From the NCBI RefSeq assembly GCF_000716675.1, contig NZ_JNXT01000002.1, positions 248,001 through 312,000 of the forward strand: a stretch of DNA of 64,000 nucleotides. The letters are read 5' to 3'. This DNA is from Streptomyces alboflavus (GTDB lineage Bacteria > Actinomycetota > Actinomycetes > Streptomycetales > Streptomycetaceae). Below the pieces are notes generated by a model. The model did no database searches. It had not been told where the DNA came from and saw only the letters and a program-made list of their open reading frames with translations. A program made the translations under genes and the position numbers. Below, piece after piece: positions 1 through 7,621 of this stretch (positions are counted from its first letter, which is position 1; each line of letters begins with the position of its first letter).

Positions 1-1
1 G

Positions 2-1102
2 TCGTACCTGCGCAAGATCCGGCGGATCCTCGGCTGGGCGCACCGGCACGGGATCCACGTCGTCATCGACGCCCACCAGGACGTGTTCGGGCCCGCGTTC
101 GGCCACCGCGGCATCCCGGAGTGGGCGACCCGCACCGACGGTCTGCCCTTCACCCCGCACCCCGACGACTGGTTCTCCGAGTACTTCGAGCCCGCCGTCC
201 AGCGCGCCTTCACCCACCTCTACGAGGACGCGGACCTGCGGCGCGCCCAGGAACGCATGTGGCGCCTGCTGGCCGACCGCTTCGGCACGCACCCCGCGGT
301 CCTCGGCTACGACTTGATCAACGAGCCGATGGGGGAGCTGCGTGCGGGCGAGGACCTGGCGAGTGCCGCCCGCCGCATCGAGGCCACGCACCTCACCCCG
401 ATGTACAACCGCCTCGCCGACGCGATCCGCACCCGGGACCGCTCGAACTGGCTGTTCGTCGAGCCGACCCCGATCGTCGGCGAAGGCGTGCCCACCGGCC
501 TCGGCCGCGTCCACGACCAACGGGTGGTGTACGCCCCGCACTTCTACAACACCGCCATGGAGGCGGGCGCCGACTACGACCCCGCCGCGGGCTGGATCAC
601 GGCGTACGAGAACGCCGTCACCGCCTACCCCCGCGAGCAGTCGATCCCGGTCGTCGTGGGGGAGTGGGGCCCGCTCAACAGCGGCCTGCCGAACATGCGC
701 CGCTTCCACGACGAAGCGCTCGCCTCCTTCACCCGCTACTCGTCGGGGTGGGCGGCCTACGTCTGGTGCTACGGCGGCGGCTACTGCGCCCTCGACCCCG
801 AAGGACGCTTCCGTACGAACAAGGAGCGCACCGCCACGCCGTACGCCCCCGCGGTCGCGGGCACCGTGCGGGCCGAGGGCCACGACACGGAACGCGGCAC
901 GTACCGCCTCGCCTATCGGGCGGCCGAGCGGCCGGGCGTCAGTGTGCTGTCCCTGCCGCCGAGCACCACCGGCTGGCGGATCACGGTGTCGGGCCGCGAG
1001 GCGTGGGTCAGCGCGCGGAACGTGCCGCCCGGGCGGGCGCGGCAGGTGTGGGTGGGGGCGCCCGGCGGTACCGACGTGGTCGTGACGGTACGGCCGGGCT
1101 GA
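2..1102 (+). CDS. Glycoside hydrolase family 5, endoglycoceramidase-like (5' end outside window)
   Basis: The reading frame is open from the left edge, so the N-terminus and any signal peptide are missing. The first visible residues include VVIDAHQDVFG, typical of the beta-strand region of GH5 endoglycoceramidases. The acid/base glutamate is in the NEP of YDLINEP and the nucleophile glutamate is in VVGEWGP. The last ~85 residues look like the beta-sandwich domain found at the C-terminus of this family. Known members cleave the glycan-ceramide linkage of glycosphingolipids or related glycosides, usually outside the cell. Substrate cannot be fixed from the sequence; a general GH5 glucosidase is the alternative. 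Confidence 0.85.
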   Translation, partial: SYLRKIRRILGWAHRHGIHVVIDAHQDVFGPAFGHRGIPEWATRTDGLPFTPHPDDWFSEYFEPAVQRAFTHLYEDADLRRAQERMWRLLADRFGTHPAVLGYDLINEPMGELRAGEDLASAARRIEATHLTPMYNRLADAIRTRDRSNWLFVEPTPIVGEGVPTGLGRVHDQRVVYAPHFYNTAMEAGADYDPAAGWITAYENAVTAYPREQSIPVVVGEWGPLNSGLPNMRRFHDEALASFTRYSSGWAAYVWCYGGGYCALDPEGRFRTNKERTATPYAPAVAGTVRAEGHDTERGTYRLAYRAAERPGVSVLSLPPSTTGWRITVSGREAWVSARNVPPGRARQVWVGAPGGTDVVVTVRPG

Positions 1103-1144
1103 GAAGGGCGCGGCGGGAGCGGGCTCCCGGCGGTGACGCCTTCC

Positions 1145-1196
1145 CCCGCGCGGTGGCGCCCGCTCTCATTCTCCCGCGCGGTGGCGCCCGCTCTCA
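1145..1196. repeat. 24-bp direct repeat, two copies 28 bp apart
   Basis: The same 24 bases, beginning CCCGCGCGGTGGCGCC, occur at 1145-1168 and 1173-1196. They lie between the GH5 stop and the convergent DUF4236 gene, and the second copy includes the latter's stop codon. It looks like a local slippage duplication. Confidence 0.7.
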
Positions 1197-1382
1197 GTGG
1201 CGGTGGTGGTCGCGCCGGACGTGGATCGACCCCGGCAGGTTCAACGACGACGAACGCCGTCCGTCGGAGTTGATGGTGTGGTGCCCGCGCCTTCCGCCCA
1301 CCGTGATCGACCACTTGCGGCCGTTGATGTGCACGCGGACGCCCGGCAGGACCCGGAACGACTTGCGGAACGTGATGGACAT
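1194..1382 (-). CDS. Small basic DUF4236-like protein (62 aa)
   Basis: A 62-residue protein starting MSITFRKSFRVLPGVRV. The FRKSFR..PGVR..I......I.VGG pattern is the signature of the DUF4236 family, which covers short N-terminal segments of unknown function. The start is supported by GAGGAG six bases before ATG at 1382. The tail is rich in Arg and His. No transmembrane segment or signal peptide is visible. It converges with the GH5 gene and may be co-directional with the secreted-protein gene to its right, but 130 bp separate them. Function is unknown. Confidence 0.7.
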   Translation of the reverse strand: MSITFRKSFRVLPGVRVHINGRKWSITVGGRRGHHTINSDGRRSSSLNLPGSIHVRRDHHRH

Positions 1383-1515
1383 GGTCGACTCCTCGAACTC
1401 CCATGACCGGCCGGGGACTTGGCCCCGGGCCGGTGCATACCCCGTCCCGAACACCCTCGCGCACGCCCCCCGGCCCGAGTGACTCCCGGCCCATCCCGTA
1501 GCCAGGCCGTGACAA

Positions 1516-2043
1516 TCAGTACTGTCCGTCGACGGGAATCCAGCCGGACCAGGTCTCGGGCTGGTAGAACTTGCCGTTGCCGCCGTCGTAGCGCATGACC
1601 CGCAGGCGCACTTTCCCGTTCTCGCTGTAGTCCTTGTTGCAGGTCGCCCAGGTGTCCGCGCCGAGCTTGTTGATGCAGACCGCGGCGGGCCGTCCGTAGT
1701 CGGTGTAGACCCCGATGGCCGCGGACATGCCGTCCTTCTCCGTGTCGCGGGCCCAGACGATGTCGCCGCTGTGCTGGAAGCAGCCCCGGGCGCCGTAGGC
1801 GGCGGTCGTTCCGAGGCACGCGGCGGACGCGGCGGCGGCCCGCGGTGCACCGGCCGCGGCCGGGGCGGCGGTGCCGGGCTCCGGGGTGACCCCGTCGAGG
1901 ATCTCCACATCCGCCGGCATCTGCACTTCCTGGAGGCCGCCCGGCGACTCCTCGGCCAGTGCCGGCGCCGCGGTGACGACCGAGACGGCTAGCGCCGACG
2001 CGCCCGCGAGAACGCTCAACCTCACACGCCAGTTCGCACCCAT
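1516..2043 (-). CDS. Secreted protein of unknown function (175 aa)
   Basis: The N-terminus has a clear Sec signal peptide: a basic start (MGANWRVR), a hydrophobic stretch and an ALA cleavage site near residue 30. A low-complexity Ala/Pro-rich linker to about residue 75 is followed by a compact C-terminal domain with four cysteines (in ACLG, GCFQ, VCIN, TCNK) that could form two disulfides. Tryptophan-rich C-terminal strands suggest a small beta-rich exported domain. I do not recognise a named family. The 170-bp gap upstream is AT-richer than its surroundings and probably holds its promoter. Confidence 0.75.
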   Translation of the reverse strand: MGANWRVRLSVLAGASALAVSVVTAAPALAEESPGGLQEVQMPADVEILDGVTPEPGTAAPAAAGAPRAAAASAACLGTTAAYGARGCFQHSGDIVWARDTEKDGMSAAIGVYTDYGRPAAVCINKLGADTWATCNKDYSENGKVRLRVMRYDGGNGKFYQPETWSGWIPVDGQY

Positions 2044-2211
2044 GAACCGCTACCCCCGACCCCTGACCCCGGATCGGGGTCACTGCTTCAATTGTGAACG
2101 AGATGTGAGGTTAATGGATCTTCGTAGGCGGGGGAAGGGGATTCTGGTGTGCGAGAAGCCGCGCACTCGCGGCGGTCGGTCGGGACCGCGAGGTGACCTG
2201 CCGCCCCGCAC

Positions 2212-2535
2212 TCACCGCGTGACGGGCGCCCCGGTGGCCGGCTCGCCCTCGATGGTCTCGGAGAACGACACGTCGAGAGCGCACTTCTCCGGGATCTCGG
2301 CCGCGGAGACCGCGCACTCCGTGACGTCCCGCCCCTCGGTCCTCGGCCCGCCCGCCTGGGCCTTGCCCGTCTCGACGCGGCCCTTGAAGTCGTCCGCGGC
2401 GGCGGGCTTCTCGGGGGCGGACGGGCTCGTGGGTCGACCGGTGTCCGCGGCGTCCGACGAGGACGAACAGGCCGCTGCGCCGGCCGTGGCGCACAGGACG
2501 AGTGCGGCCGAGGCCACGACGGTACGAACACGCAT
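2212..2535 (-). CDS. Small lipoprotein, unknown function (107 aa)
   Basis: The start at 2535 gives MRVRTVVASAALVLCATAGAAACSSSS, a signal peptide ending in a lipobox-like AAAC followed by Ser residues, so the mature protein is probably lipid-anchored at that Cys. GGGGGA five bases before this ATG supports the start over an upstream in-frame codon. The mature part has a Pro/Ala/Asp-rich spacer and a short domain with two cysteines (TECAVS, EKCALD). The partial DUF4333-like pattern is too weak to name. Confidence 0.7.
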   Translation of the reverse strand: MRVRTVVASAALVLCATAGAAACSSSSDAADTGRPTSPSAPEKPAAADDFKGRVETGKAQAGGPRTEGRDVTECAVSAAEIPEKCALDVSFSETIEGEPATGAPVTR

Positions 2536-2711
2536 CAAGATCCCCCTACGCGGACGCTCAGGCATCCGGGTCGTCAGTTGATCCACCATGCCACACCTGT
2601 GCGCAATCCCGGTCTGTGAGACTGGTGTTGAGGCGCGTTCGCCGTGAGTCCGGCGTGTTTCCTGTGGCGGAGCGCACCAGATCAGTAATACCTGAAATGC
2701 CGACGCGCCCC

Positions 2712-2717
2712 TATACT
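2712..2717 (+). promoter_or_regulatory. Leaderless -10 element TATACT for the GNAT gene
   Basis: TATACT lies six bases before the ATG at 2724, and no Shine-Dalgarno sequence fits between them. This spacing puts the transcription start at or next to the ATG. No clear -35 hexamer is visible. Confidence 0.5.
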
Positions 2718-2723
2718 TCCTGC

Positions 2724-3200
2724 ATGGGATCGACGATCATCAGACGTGCCGTCGCGCAGGACGCGGAGCGCCTCACAGCGCTGGTCCAGGGGGCCGACGC
2801 CTACCGGGGGACGTACGCCTCCATCATCTCCGACTACCGCGTCACCGCCGACTACATCGCCCGGCACCAGGTCTTCGTGGCCGTCGACACGGACGGGCAG
2901 GTGCTCGGCTTCTACGCCCTGGTCCTTGATCCCGCGGAGCTGGACCTGATCTTCGTGGCGGACGCGGCCCAGGGGAGGGGGATCGGCCGCCTCCTGGTCG
3001 CCCACATGACCGAGCAGGCGGGGCACGCCGGACTGAGTGACGTCCGTGTGGTCTCGCACCCCCCGGCCGAGAAGTTCTACCGACGCCTGGGCGCCGAGCG
3101 GGTGGGCACGGTGGCCCCGTCGCCGCCGAAGGTCGCCTGGGAGCGCCCGGAGCTGCGGTTCGTCATCGGTCGACGAGACGCGGCGGCGGCTCCCGTGTGA
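2724..3200 (+). CDS. GNAT-family N-acetyltransferase
   Basis: A 158-residue single-domain GNAT protein, cytosolic, expected to transfer an acetyl group from acetyl-CoA to an amine. It has the beta4 strand LDLIFVADAAQGRGIG, in which Q/R-x-x-G-x-G/A is the acetyl-CoA pyrophosphate-binding loop, and the C-terminal AEKFYRRLGAERVG motif. The open frame extends further upstream, but MGSTIIRRA is the natural domain start and TATACT sits six bases before it. The acceptor is unknown. The next gene is co-directional 51 bp downstream with its own leaderless promoter, so they are probably separate units. Confidence 0.85.
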   Translation: MGSTIIRRAVAQDAERLTALVQGADAYRGTYASIISDYRVTADYIARHQVFVAVDTDGQVLGFYALVLDPAELDLIFVADAAQGRGIGRLLVAHMTEQAGHAGLSDVRVVSHPPAEKFYRRLGAERVGTVAPSPPKVAWERPELRFVIGRRDAAAAPV

Positions 3201-3251
3201 CCGAGCCCGCCGGGTGAACGTGCTGGTCGGGCGAGTTGTTAGGGTCCCGGC

Positions 3252-3569
3252 ATGAAGCGGCTGAAGATCGAGATATCCGTCCCCGAGAGCCACGCGGAGG
3301 CCGTGATCGAGGCTCTCCACGCGGCGGGTGCGGGACGCGTCGGCGAGTACGCGCGGTGTTCCAGCGTGTGGAAGGTGACCGGCAACTGGCAGGCGCTGCC
3401 CGGCTCGCGGCCGTACGACGGCGATGTGGGCGTCGTCCAGCACAGCGAGGAGTGCCGGATCGAATCGGTCTGCGAGCTGGACCGGGCCGCCGCCGTCCAG
3501 CAGGCAGTCCGCGAGGCGCATCCGTACGAGGAAGCGGTCATCCACTTCCTGCCCCTCTACGAGCCGTAG
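3252..3569 (+). CDS. YqfO/NIF3-like domain protein (105 aa)
   Basis: A short cytosolic protein beginning MKRLKIEISVPESHAEAVIEAL and containing HPYEEAVIHFLPLY near the C-terminus. This is the ferredoxin-like PII/CutA-type insert domain of the NIF3/YqfO family, here as a stand-alone protein. The HPYEE motif is the most diagnostic part. The role in bacteria is not established; metal or small-ligand binding has been suggested for the family. TAGGGT lies six bases before the ATG, so the transcript is probably leaderless. It converges on the Sir2 gene with only six bases between stops. Confidence 0.8.
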   Translation: MKRLKIEISVPESHAEAVIEALHAAGAGRVGEYARCSSVWKVTGNWQALPGSRPYDGDVGVVQHSEECRIESVCELDRAAAVQQAVREAHPYEEAVIHFLPLYEP

Positions 3570-3575
3570 GCCGCT

Positions 3576-3598
3576 CTAGGGCCTGTCCGATGGGTCGG
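3576..3598. repeat. CTAG-headed 23-bp dispersed repeat, copy 1
   Basis: The sequence starts CTAGGGCCTGTCCGATGGG and continues TCGG. Identical or one-mismatch copies occur at 40776-40798 and 59862-59884. Here it lies between convergent genes and supplies the last codons (DPSDRP) and stop of the Sir2 gene. Confidence 0.8.
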
Positions 3599-4316
3599 TG
3601 ATCCGCCCCAGGAGCGCGGGCAGCGCTGTCCCGATCGGTTCGCGTACGACCTCGTCGGCCTGGTCGTCGTACGGAGTCGGCTCGGCGTTGACGATGATCA
3701 GGCGGGCGCCGTGCTCGGCGGCGCGGCCCGCGAGAGCCGCGGCGGGCTGCACCTGGAGGGTGGTGCCGACCGCGATGAACACGTCGCAGGCCTCGGCGAT
3801 GGCCACGGCCTGGCCGAGGACCGCCGGGTCCAGGCGCTCGCCGAACATCACCGTCGCGGACTTGAGGATGCCGCCGCACTCCAGACACGGCGGATCGCTC
3901 TCGCCCGCCTCGACACGAGCCAGCGCGTCCGTCATCGGGCCGCGCGCCCCGCACGCCGTGCACATCACCGTGCGGGCGGTGCCGTGCAGCTCCAGGACCT
4001 TGCGGTCGGGCATCCCGGCCAGCTGGTGAAGCCCGTCCACGTTCTGCGTGATGACGCGCACCGGCACCCCGGAGCGCTCCAGGGCGGTCACAGCGTGGTG
4101 CGCCACGTTGGGCTCCGCCTGGAGGGTCCGATTGGCGCGCCGCATCTGCCACGAACGCCGCCTGATCTCCGGGTCACCCATGTAGTACTCGTACGTCACG
4201 AGCTTCTCGGCCTCGGGGTCGCGCCGCCACAGGCCCTGAGGCCCGCGGTAGTCCGGGATGCCGGAGTCCGTGGAGATGCCGGCTCCGCTGAGAAGAGCGA
4301 TGAGGGGCTTGCTCAT
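3576..4316 (-). CDS. cobB: Sir2-family NAD-dependent protein deacylase
   Basis: A 246-residue sirtuin that removes acyl groups from protein lysines using NAD+. Near the N-terminus is LLSGAGISTDSGIPDYRG, the NAD-binding GAGxS and GIPDFR-type motifs. TQNVDGLH and the catalytic histidine in ELHG follow. Four zinc ligands are in CTACG and CLECGG, and GTTLQVQPAA is the second nucleotide-binding motif. Length fits bacterial class U/III sirtuins. The start is set by the GAGIS motif; TAGGCT seven bases upstream of ATG suggests a leaderless mRNA. The C-terminal DPSDRP comes from the dispersed repeat. Confidence 0.93.
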   Translation of the reverse strand: MSKPLIALLSGAGISTDSGIPDYRGPQGLWRRDPEAEKLVTYEYYMGDPEIRRRSWQMRRANRTLQAEPNVAHHAVTALERSGVPVRVITQNVDGLHQLAGMPDRKVLELHGTARTVMCTACGARGPMTDALARVEAGESDPPCLECGGILKSATVMFGERLDPAVLGQAVAIAEACDVFIAVGTTLQVQPAAALAGRAAEHGARLIIVNAEPTPYDDQADEVVREPIGTALPALLGRITDPSDRP

Positions 4317-4323
4317 GGCGTCG

Positions 4324-4329
4324 AGCCTA
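4324..4329 (-). promoter_or_regulatory. Leaderless -10 element TAGGCT for the Sir2 gene
   Basis: On the minus strand TAGGCT lies seven bases before the ATG at 4316, leaving no room for a ribosome binding site. Confidence 0.45.
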
Positions 4330-4447
4330 GGCCGGTGATCCCGGTCCGGGCCACGGGATTTGCGGGGACGGGGGTGTGTCCCGGTGTACGGCGACATCCT
4401 GCGCCTGATGCGGCCGCCCGATCCGGTGACCACGCGGCCAGGGCGGG

Positions 4448-5332
4448 TCAGTTCCTGAGGGCGGCCCGCGCCGCCGCGACGGCCTGCTCGGCGTAGCCCC
4501 GGCCGAACAGCACAGCGTGCACCAGGAGAGGGAAGAGCTGGTGCACGCCGACGCGCTCGCGCCAGCCGTCGGCGAGCGGTGCCGCCTGCTGATAGCCGTC
4601 CCGTACGTCGTCGAGGTGCGGGCAGCCGAACAGGTCGAGCATGGCGAGGTCGGTCTCCCGGTGGCCGCCGTGCGCGGCCGGGTCGATCAGCCAGGCCTGC
4701 CCGTCGGCGCCCCACAGGACGTTGCCGTGCCACAGGTCGCCGTGCAGCCGGGCGGGCGGCTCGGCGGGCCCGGCGAGTTCGGGCAGCCGCGCGCAGACCC
4801 GCTCGACCACGTCCGCCTCGGCGGGGCGCACCGTGCCGTCGTTGACGGCGCGCCGCAGGTAGGGGAGCACGCGGTGCTCGGCGTACCAGCGCGGCCAGTC
4901 GTCGCCGGTGACGTTCCGCATGGGGGCGAGTCCGATGTACGCGTCCTCGGTGCCGTCGGGCGGCGGCGCGCCGAACGCGGACGCGCCGCAGGCGTGCAGG
5001 GCCGCCAGGTCGCGGCCCAAGCGGATGGCCGCTCGGGCGGAGGGCGTGCCCGGCGGGACGCGGTCGGTCACCAGCCAGCGCCGGTCGTGCCCGCGCACGG
5101 ACGGGATCCGCACCGTGCCGGACGCGGCAAGCCAGCGCAGCCCGGCCGCCTCGGCCCGCACCGCGCCCGGCGCGTCGGCACGCTTGACGACGACCGACTG
5201 CCCGCCGTCGAGGGTGACTTCGGTGAGCGCGCCGGAGAGCGGATGCTGTCCGGTCGCGGCGCGTCCGGTGAGGCGGGCGGCCGCGGCCGCCGGGCTCTCG
5301 GCCGGGTGGTCGGGCTCGGCTCGGGGTGTCAC
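4448..5332 (-). CDS. Fructosamine kinase family protein
   Basis: A 294-residue cytosolic kinase-fold protein. The phosphotransferase motifs are ARLHGDLWHGNVLW (catalytic loop with the Brenner HGDxxxxN arrangement) and LIDPAAHGGHRETDLAM (metal-binding Asp and the GxRE-like segment), which are diagnostic of the fructosamine-3-kinase/ketosamine kinase group. These phosphorylate sugar adducts on protein lysines so the adduct can be released. The start is GTG at 5332 with AAGGGA upstream. Neighbours give no pathway clue; the low-molecular-weight phosphatase often seen beside such genes is absent here. Confidence 0.88.
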   Translation of the reverse strand: MTPRAEPDHPAESPAAAAARLTGRAATGQHPLSGALTEVTLDGGQSVVVKRADAPGAVRAEAAGLRWLAASGTVRIPSVRGHDRRWLVTDRVPPGTPSARAAIRLGRDLAALHACGASAFGAPPPDGTEDAYIGLAPMRNVTGDDWPRWYAEHRVLPYLRRAVNDGTVRPAEADVVERVCARLPELAGPAEPPARLHGDLWHGNVLWGADGQAWLIDPAAHGGHRETDLAMLDLFGCPHLDDVRDGYQQAAPLADGWRERVGVHQLFPLLVHAVLFGRGYAEQAVAAARAALRN

Positions 5333-5422
5333 CTCGTCGGTTCCCTTCTGGTGCGGGCGAGTCGGGGGCGGAGTGGGCCGGGGGGCCGGGCCGTGGTTCC
5401 GGCGGGGTCCGGCCCCTCTGAC

Positions 5423-6595
5423 CTACGCGGCCGGGTGAGGAGCTGTCAGTGGCTCCAGCATGGTCTCCAGTTCCTTGCGGGCGATCTGCTTGCGGAACTC
5501 TCCTTCGTAGGTGGGATCGCCGGAGTCATGCATCGTCTGGGTGATACGGACCGCGGACGCCTGGCGTTCCCACGTGTGGTGGAGACAGGTGTCGGAGTAG
5601 TCGTCGAGCAGGCTCGGGTCATTCTTCTGTACCTGCCGGACGATCGCGCGGGCGAGGACGTCGGCGTCGTGGAGGGCAAGGCTCATGCCTTCCGCGCTCA
5701 TCGGGGAGATGAGGTGGGCGGCGTCCCCGAGCAGGTGGAGCCGACCGTGGCTCATGGGGCTGAACACCACTCCGCGCAGCGGCACGACCTGCTTGCTCGT
5801 GATCGGGCCCCGGTGTTCCACGGGCCCGCCGAAGCGCTTCTCCAGTTCGCTCCAGACCCGCTCGTCGGGCCACTGCTCGACGGTGTCGGACAGCGGGCAC
5901 TGGAGGTAGAGACGGCTCGTGTTCGGCCCGCGCGTGATCTGCGCGGCGAAACCGCGCGTGTGCACGGCCAGCAGGGCCGGCGGGTCCGCAGGCACCTCCG
6001 CCAGCACCGTCAGCCAGGCGTAGCCGAACTCATGGCTGGAGCAGGTGAGGACGTCCTCGGGGACGGCCGTTCGGCTGACGCCGCGGTAACCGTCGGCACC
6101 GGCGACGAAGTCGCACGTGACCGTCCGCGTCGAGCCGTCCGGCTCCCGGTAGCGAACCAGCGGCTGCTCGGTGCCGATGTCCCGCAGCGACACGTCCTCG
6201 GCCCCGAAGCGCAGGTCGCCGCCGTCGCGCAGGAAGATCCTGATCAGATTGCGGACGAGGACCTGCTGCGGACAGAACACCCCGTCGCTGTCGTCCTCGT
6301 CGTCATCGCCCCTCTTCCACCACCGCTGTGCTCCGTCGACCAGCAGGGGCACACCCGCGTCGGAGTCACCCTGGCTGTGGCCCTCCACGGCCTCGCCCAG
6401 CCCCCACTCGTCCAGCACACCCACACCGCCGGCATCGAGGGCCCCGGCGCGCTGCCGCTGCTCCACGTGGGTACGACTGTGCTTTTCGAGTACGACGCAC
6501 CCGATCCCCTTCCGCAGGAGAAAATTGCCCAGGGCGAGGCCGGCGACCCCGCCCCCTACGATCACAACGGTCGTGTCCTTGCCGGTTCCGGTCAT
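5423..6595 (-). CDS. FAD-dependent aromatic hydroxylase, 4-hydroxybenzoate 3-monooxygenase (PobA)-like
   Basis: A 390-residue flavoprotein close to the length of PobA. The N-terminus has the Rossmann motif VVIVGGGVAGLALG followed by VVLEKHSR. Mid-protein VAGADGYRGVSR matches the DG motif, and HLLGDAAHLISPMSAEGMSLA matches the GD motif region of PobA. The expected reaction is NADPH/O2-dependent ortho-hydroxylation of a hydroxylated aromatic acid. GAGGAG eight bases before ATG supports the start. The AraC gene upstream, 193 bp away and co-directional, is a likely local activator. A role in tailoring a phenolic metabolite rather than catabolism is possible. Confidence 0.88.
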   Translation of the reverse strand: MTGTGKDTTVVIVGGGVAGLALGNFLLRKGIGCVVLEKHSRTHVEQRQRAGALDAGGVGVLDEWGLGEAVEGHSQGDSDAGVPLLVDGAQRWWKRGDDDEDDSDGVFCPQQVLVRNLIRIFLRDGGDLRFGAEDVSLRDIGTEQPLVRYREPDGSTRTVTCDFVAGADGYRGVSRTAVPEDVLTCSSHEFGYAWLTVLAEVPADPPALLAVHTRGFAAQITRGPNTSRLYLQCPLSDTVEQWPDERVWSELEKRFGGPVEHRGPITSKQVVPLRGVVFSPMSHGRLHLLGDAAHLISPMSAEGMSLALHDADVLARAIVRQVQKNDPSLLDDYSDTCLHHTWERQASAVRITQTMHDSGDPTYEGEFRKQIARKELETMLEPLTAPHPAA

Positions 6596-6788
6596 GGTTG
6601 CTCGAACTCCTCGCAGAAAAGGGGGCCGCACGCACCAGCGCGTGGACGGCCGTGCCGCCCTGGTGGCGCGGCGCACTGCCACCACTCTGGAACCCGACGC
6701 CCGCGCCACCAACCGGCACATGGACACGCGATACCGAAAACCCGCCAACAGTGCGGTTCGACGTGCGGCGCCCCCTCGGCGGCGACCG

Positions 6789-7580
6789 CTACGGCACCGC
6801 GGAGCTGCCGCGCAGGTCCGTCCGGTAGCTGCCCGGGGTCTGGCCCACGACCTCGTTGAAGGCGTCGATGAAGCTGGACGGGTTCGACCACCCGCACGCC
6901 ATCGCCGTATCGGTGACGGACATGCCCTCGGCCAGGTGGGCCAGCGCGTGGTGGATGCGCAAGATGGTGCGCCAGCGGTGGAAGCTCATGCCGAGCTCGC
7001 TGTGGAACAGCCGGCTCAGGGTCCGCTCGCTGGCTCCCGCGACGCGTCCGAGTTCGGCCAGGGTCGCGGGCCTGGCGGGGTCGGTGTGCAGGAGGCCGGT
7101 GACCGCACGGAGCCGGTCATCGGCCCCTTCGGGCAGGTGCAGGGACTGCTCCGGGGTGTCGGACAGCTCGTCGATGACCACGGTGAGGAGGCGCCGGTGG
7201 GCGCCGGAACGCTTCTCGGGCCGGTCGCCGGTCAGGGTCAGGACGGCCTCCCGCAGCAGCGGGCTGACGGCGAACACGCTGGGGTGGTCGAGGAGTTCGC
7301 CGCACAGCTCGAGCGGCACGGTCAGCAGCCGCGCGTCGGTGCGGCCGTAGAAGCGATGGGAGTGGGCGAAGCCGGGCGGTGTCCACGTCACGCGGTTGGC
7401 GGGGGCCACCCAGGTGCCGCGCTCCGTCGTGGTGGCCAGCGTCCCGGCTGCCGCGTAGACGAGTTGGCCCGCCGTGTGCGTGTGCGGGGCCATCGAGTAG
7501 CCGTGCGGCATCCACCCCGCTCCGCTGGGCATGTGCTGCGGAGCTGAGGACCCCGGCGAGGGTTGGCGGCTTTTCGGCAT
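6789..7580 (-). CDS. AraC-family transcriptional regulator with cupin N-domain
   Basis: A 263-residue one-component regulator. The N-terminal half carries the cupin pattern (HTHTAGQLVYAAAG, then WVAPANRVTWTPPGFAHSHRF). The C-terminal ~100 residues form a double helix-turn-helix: ATLAELGRVAGASERTLSRLF and VTDTAMACGWSNPSSFIDAF. TACGCT lies eight bases before the ATG, consistent with leaderless transcription. It is followed in the same direction by the PobA-like monooxygenase gene and is the obvious candidate to control it. The effector is unknown. Confidence 0.88.
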   Translation of the reverse strand: MPKSRQPSPGSSAPQHMPSGAGWMPHGYSMAPHTHTAGQLVYAAAGTLATTTERGTWVAPANRVTWTPPGFAHSHRFYGRTDARLLTVPLELCGELLDHPSVFAVSPLLREAVLTLTGDRPEKRSGAHRRLLTVVIDELSDTPEQSLHLPEGADDRLRAVTGLLHTDPARPATLAELGRVAGASERTLSRLFHSELGMSFHRWRTILRIHHALAHLAEGMSVTDTAMACGWSNPSSFIDAFNEVVGQTPGSYRTDLRGSSAVP

Positions 7581-7621
7581 CAGGCGTCAGCGTAGCGGCG
7601 GTTGTGCGCGAGGGCGCGGAG

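Noticed and set aside
4517..6859. 780-codon plus-strand frame across the kinase and monooxygenase genes
   Set aside because: It spans two genes with diagnostic motifs on the minus strand and has no recognisable domain.
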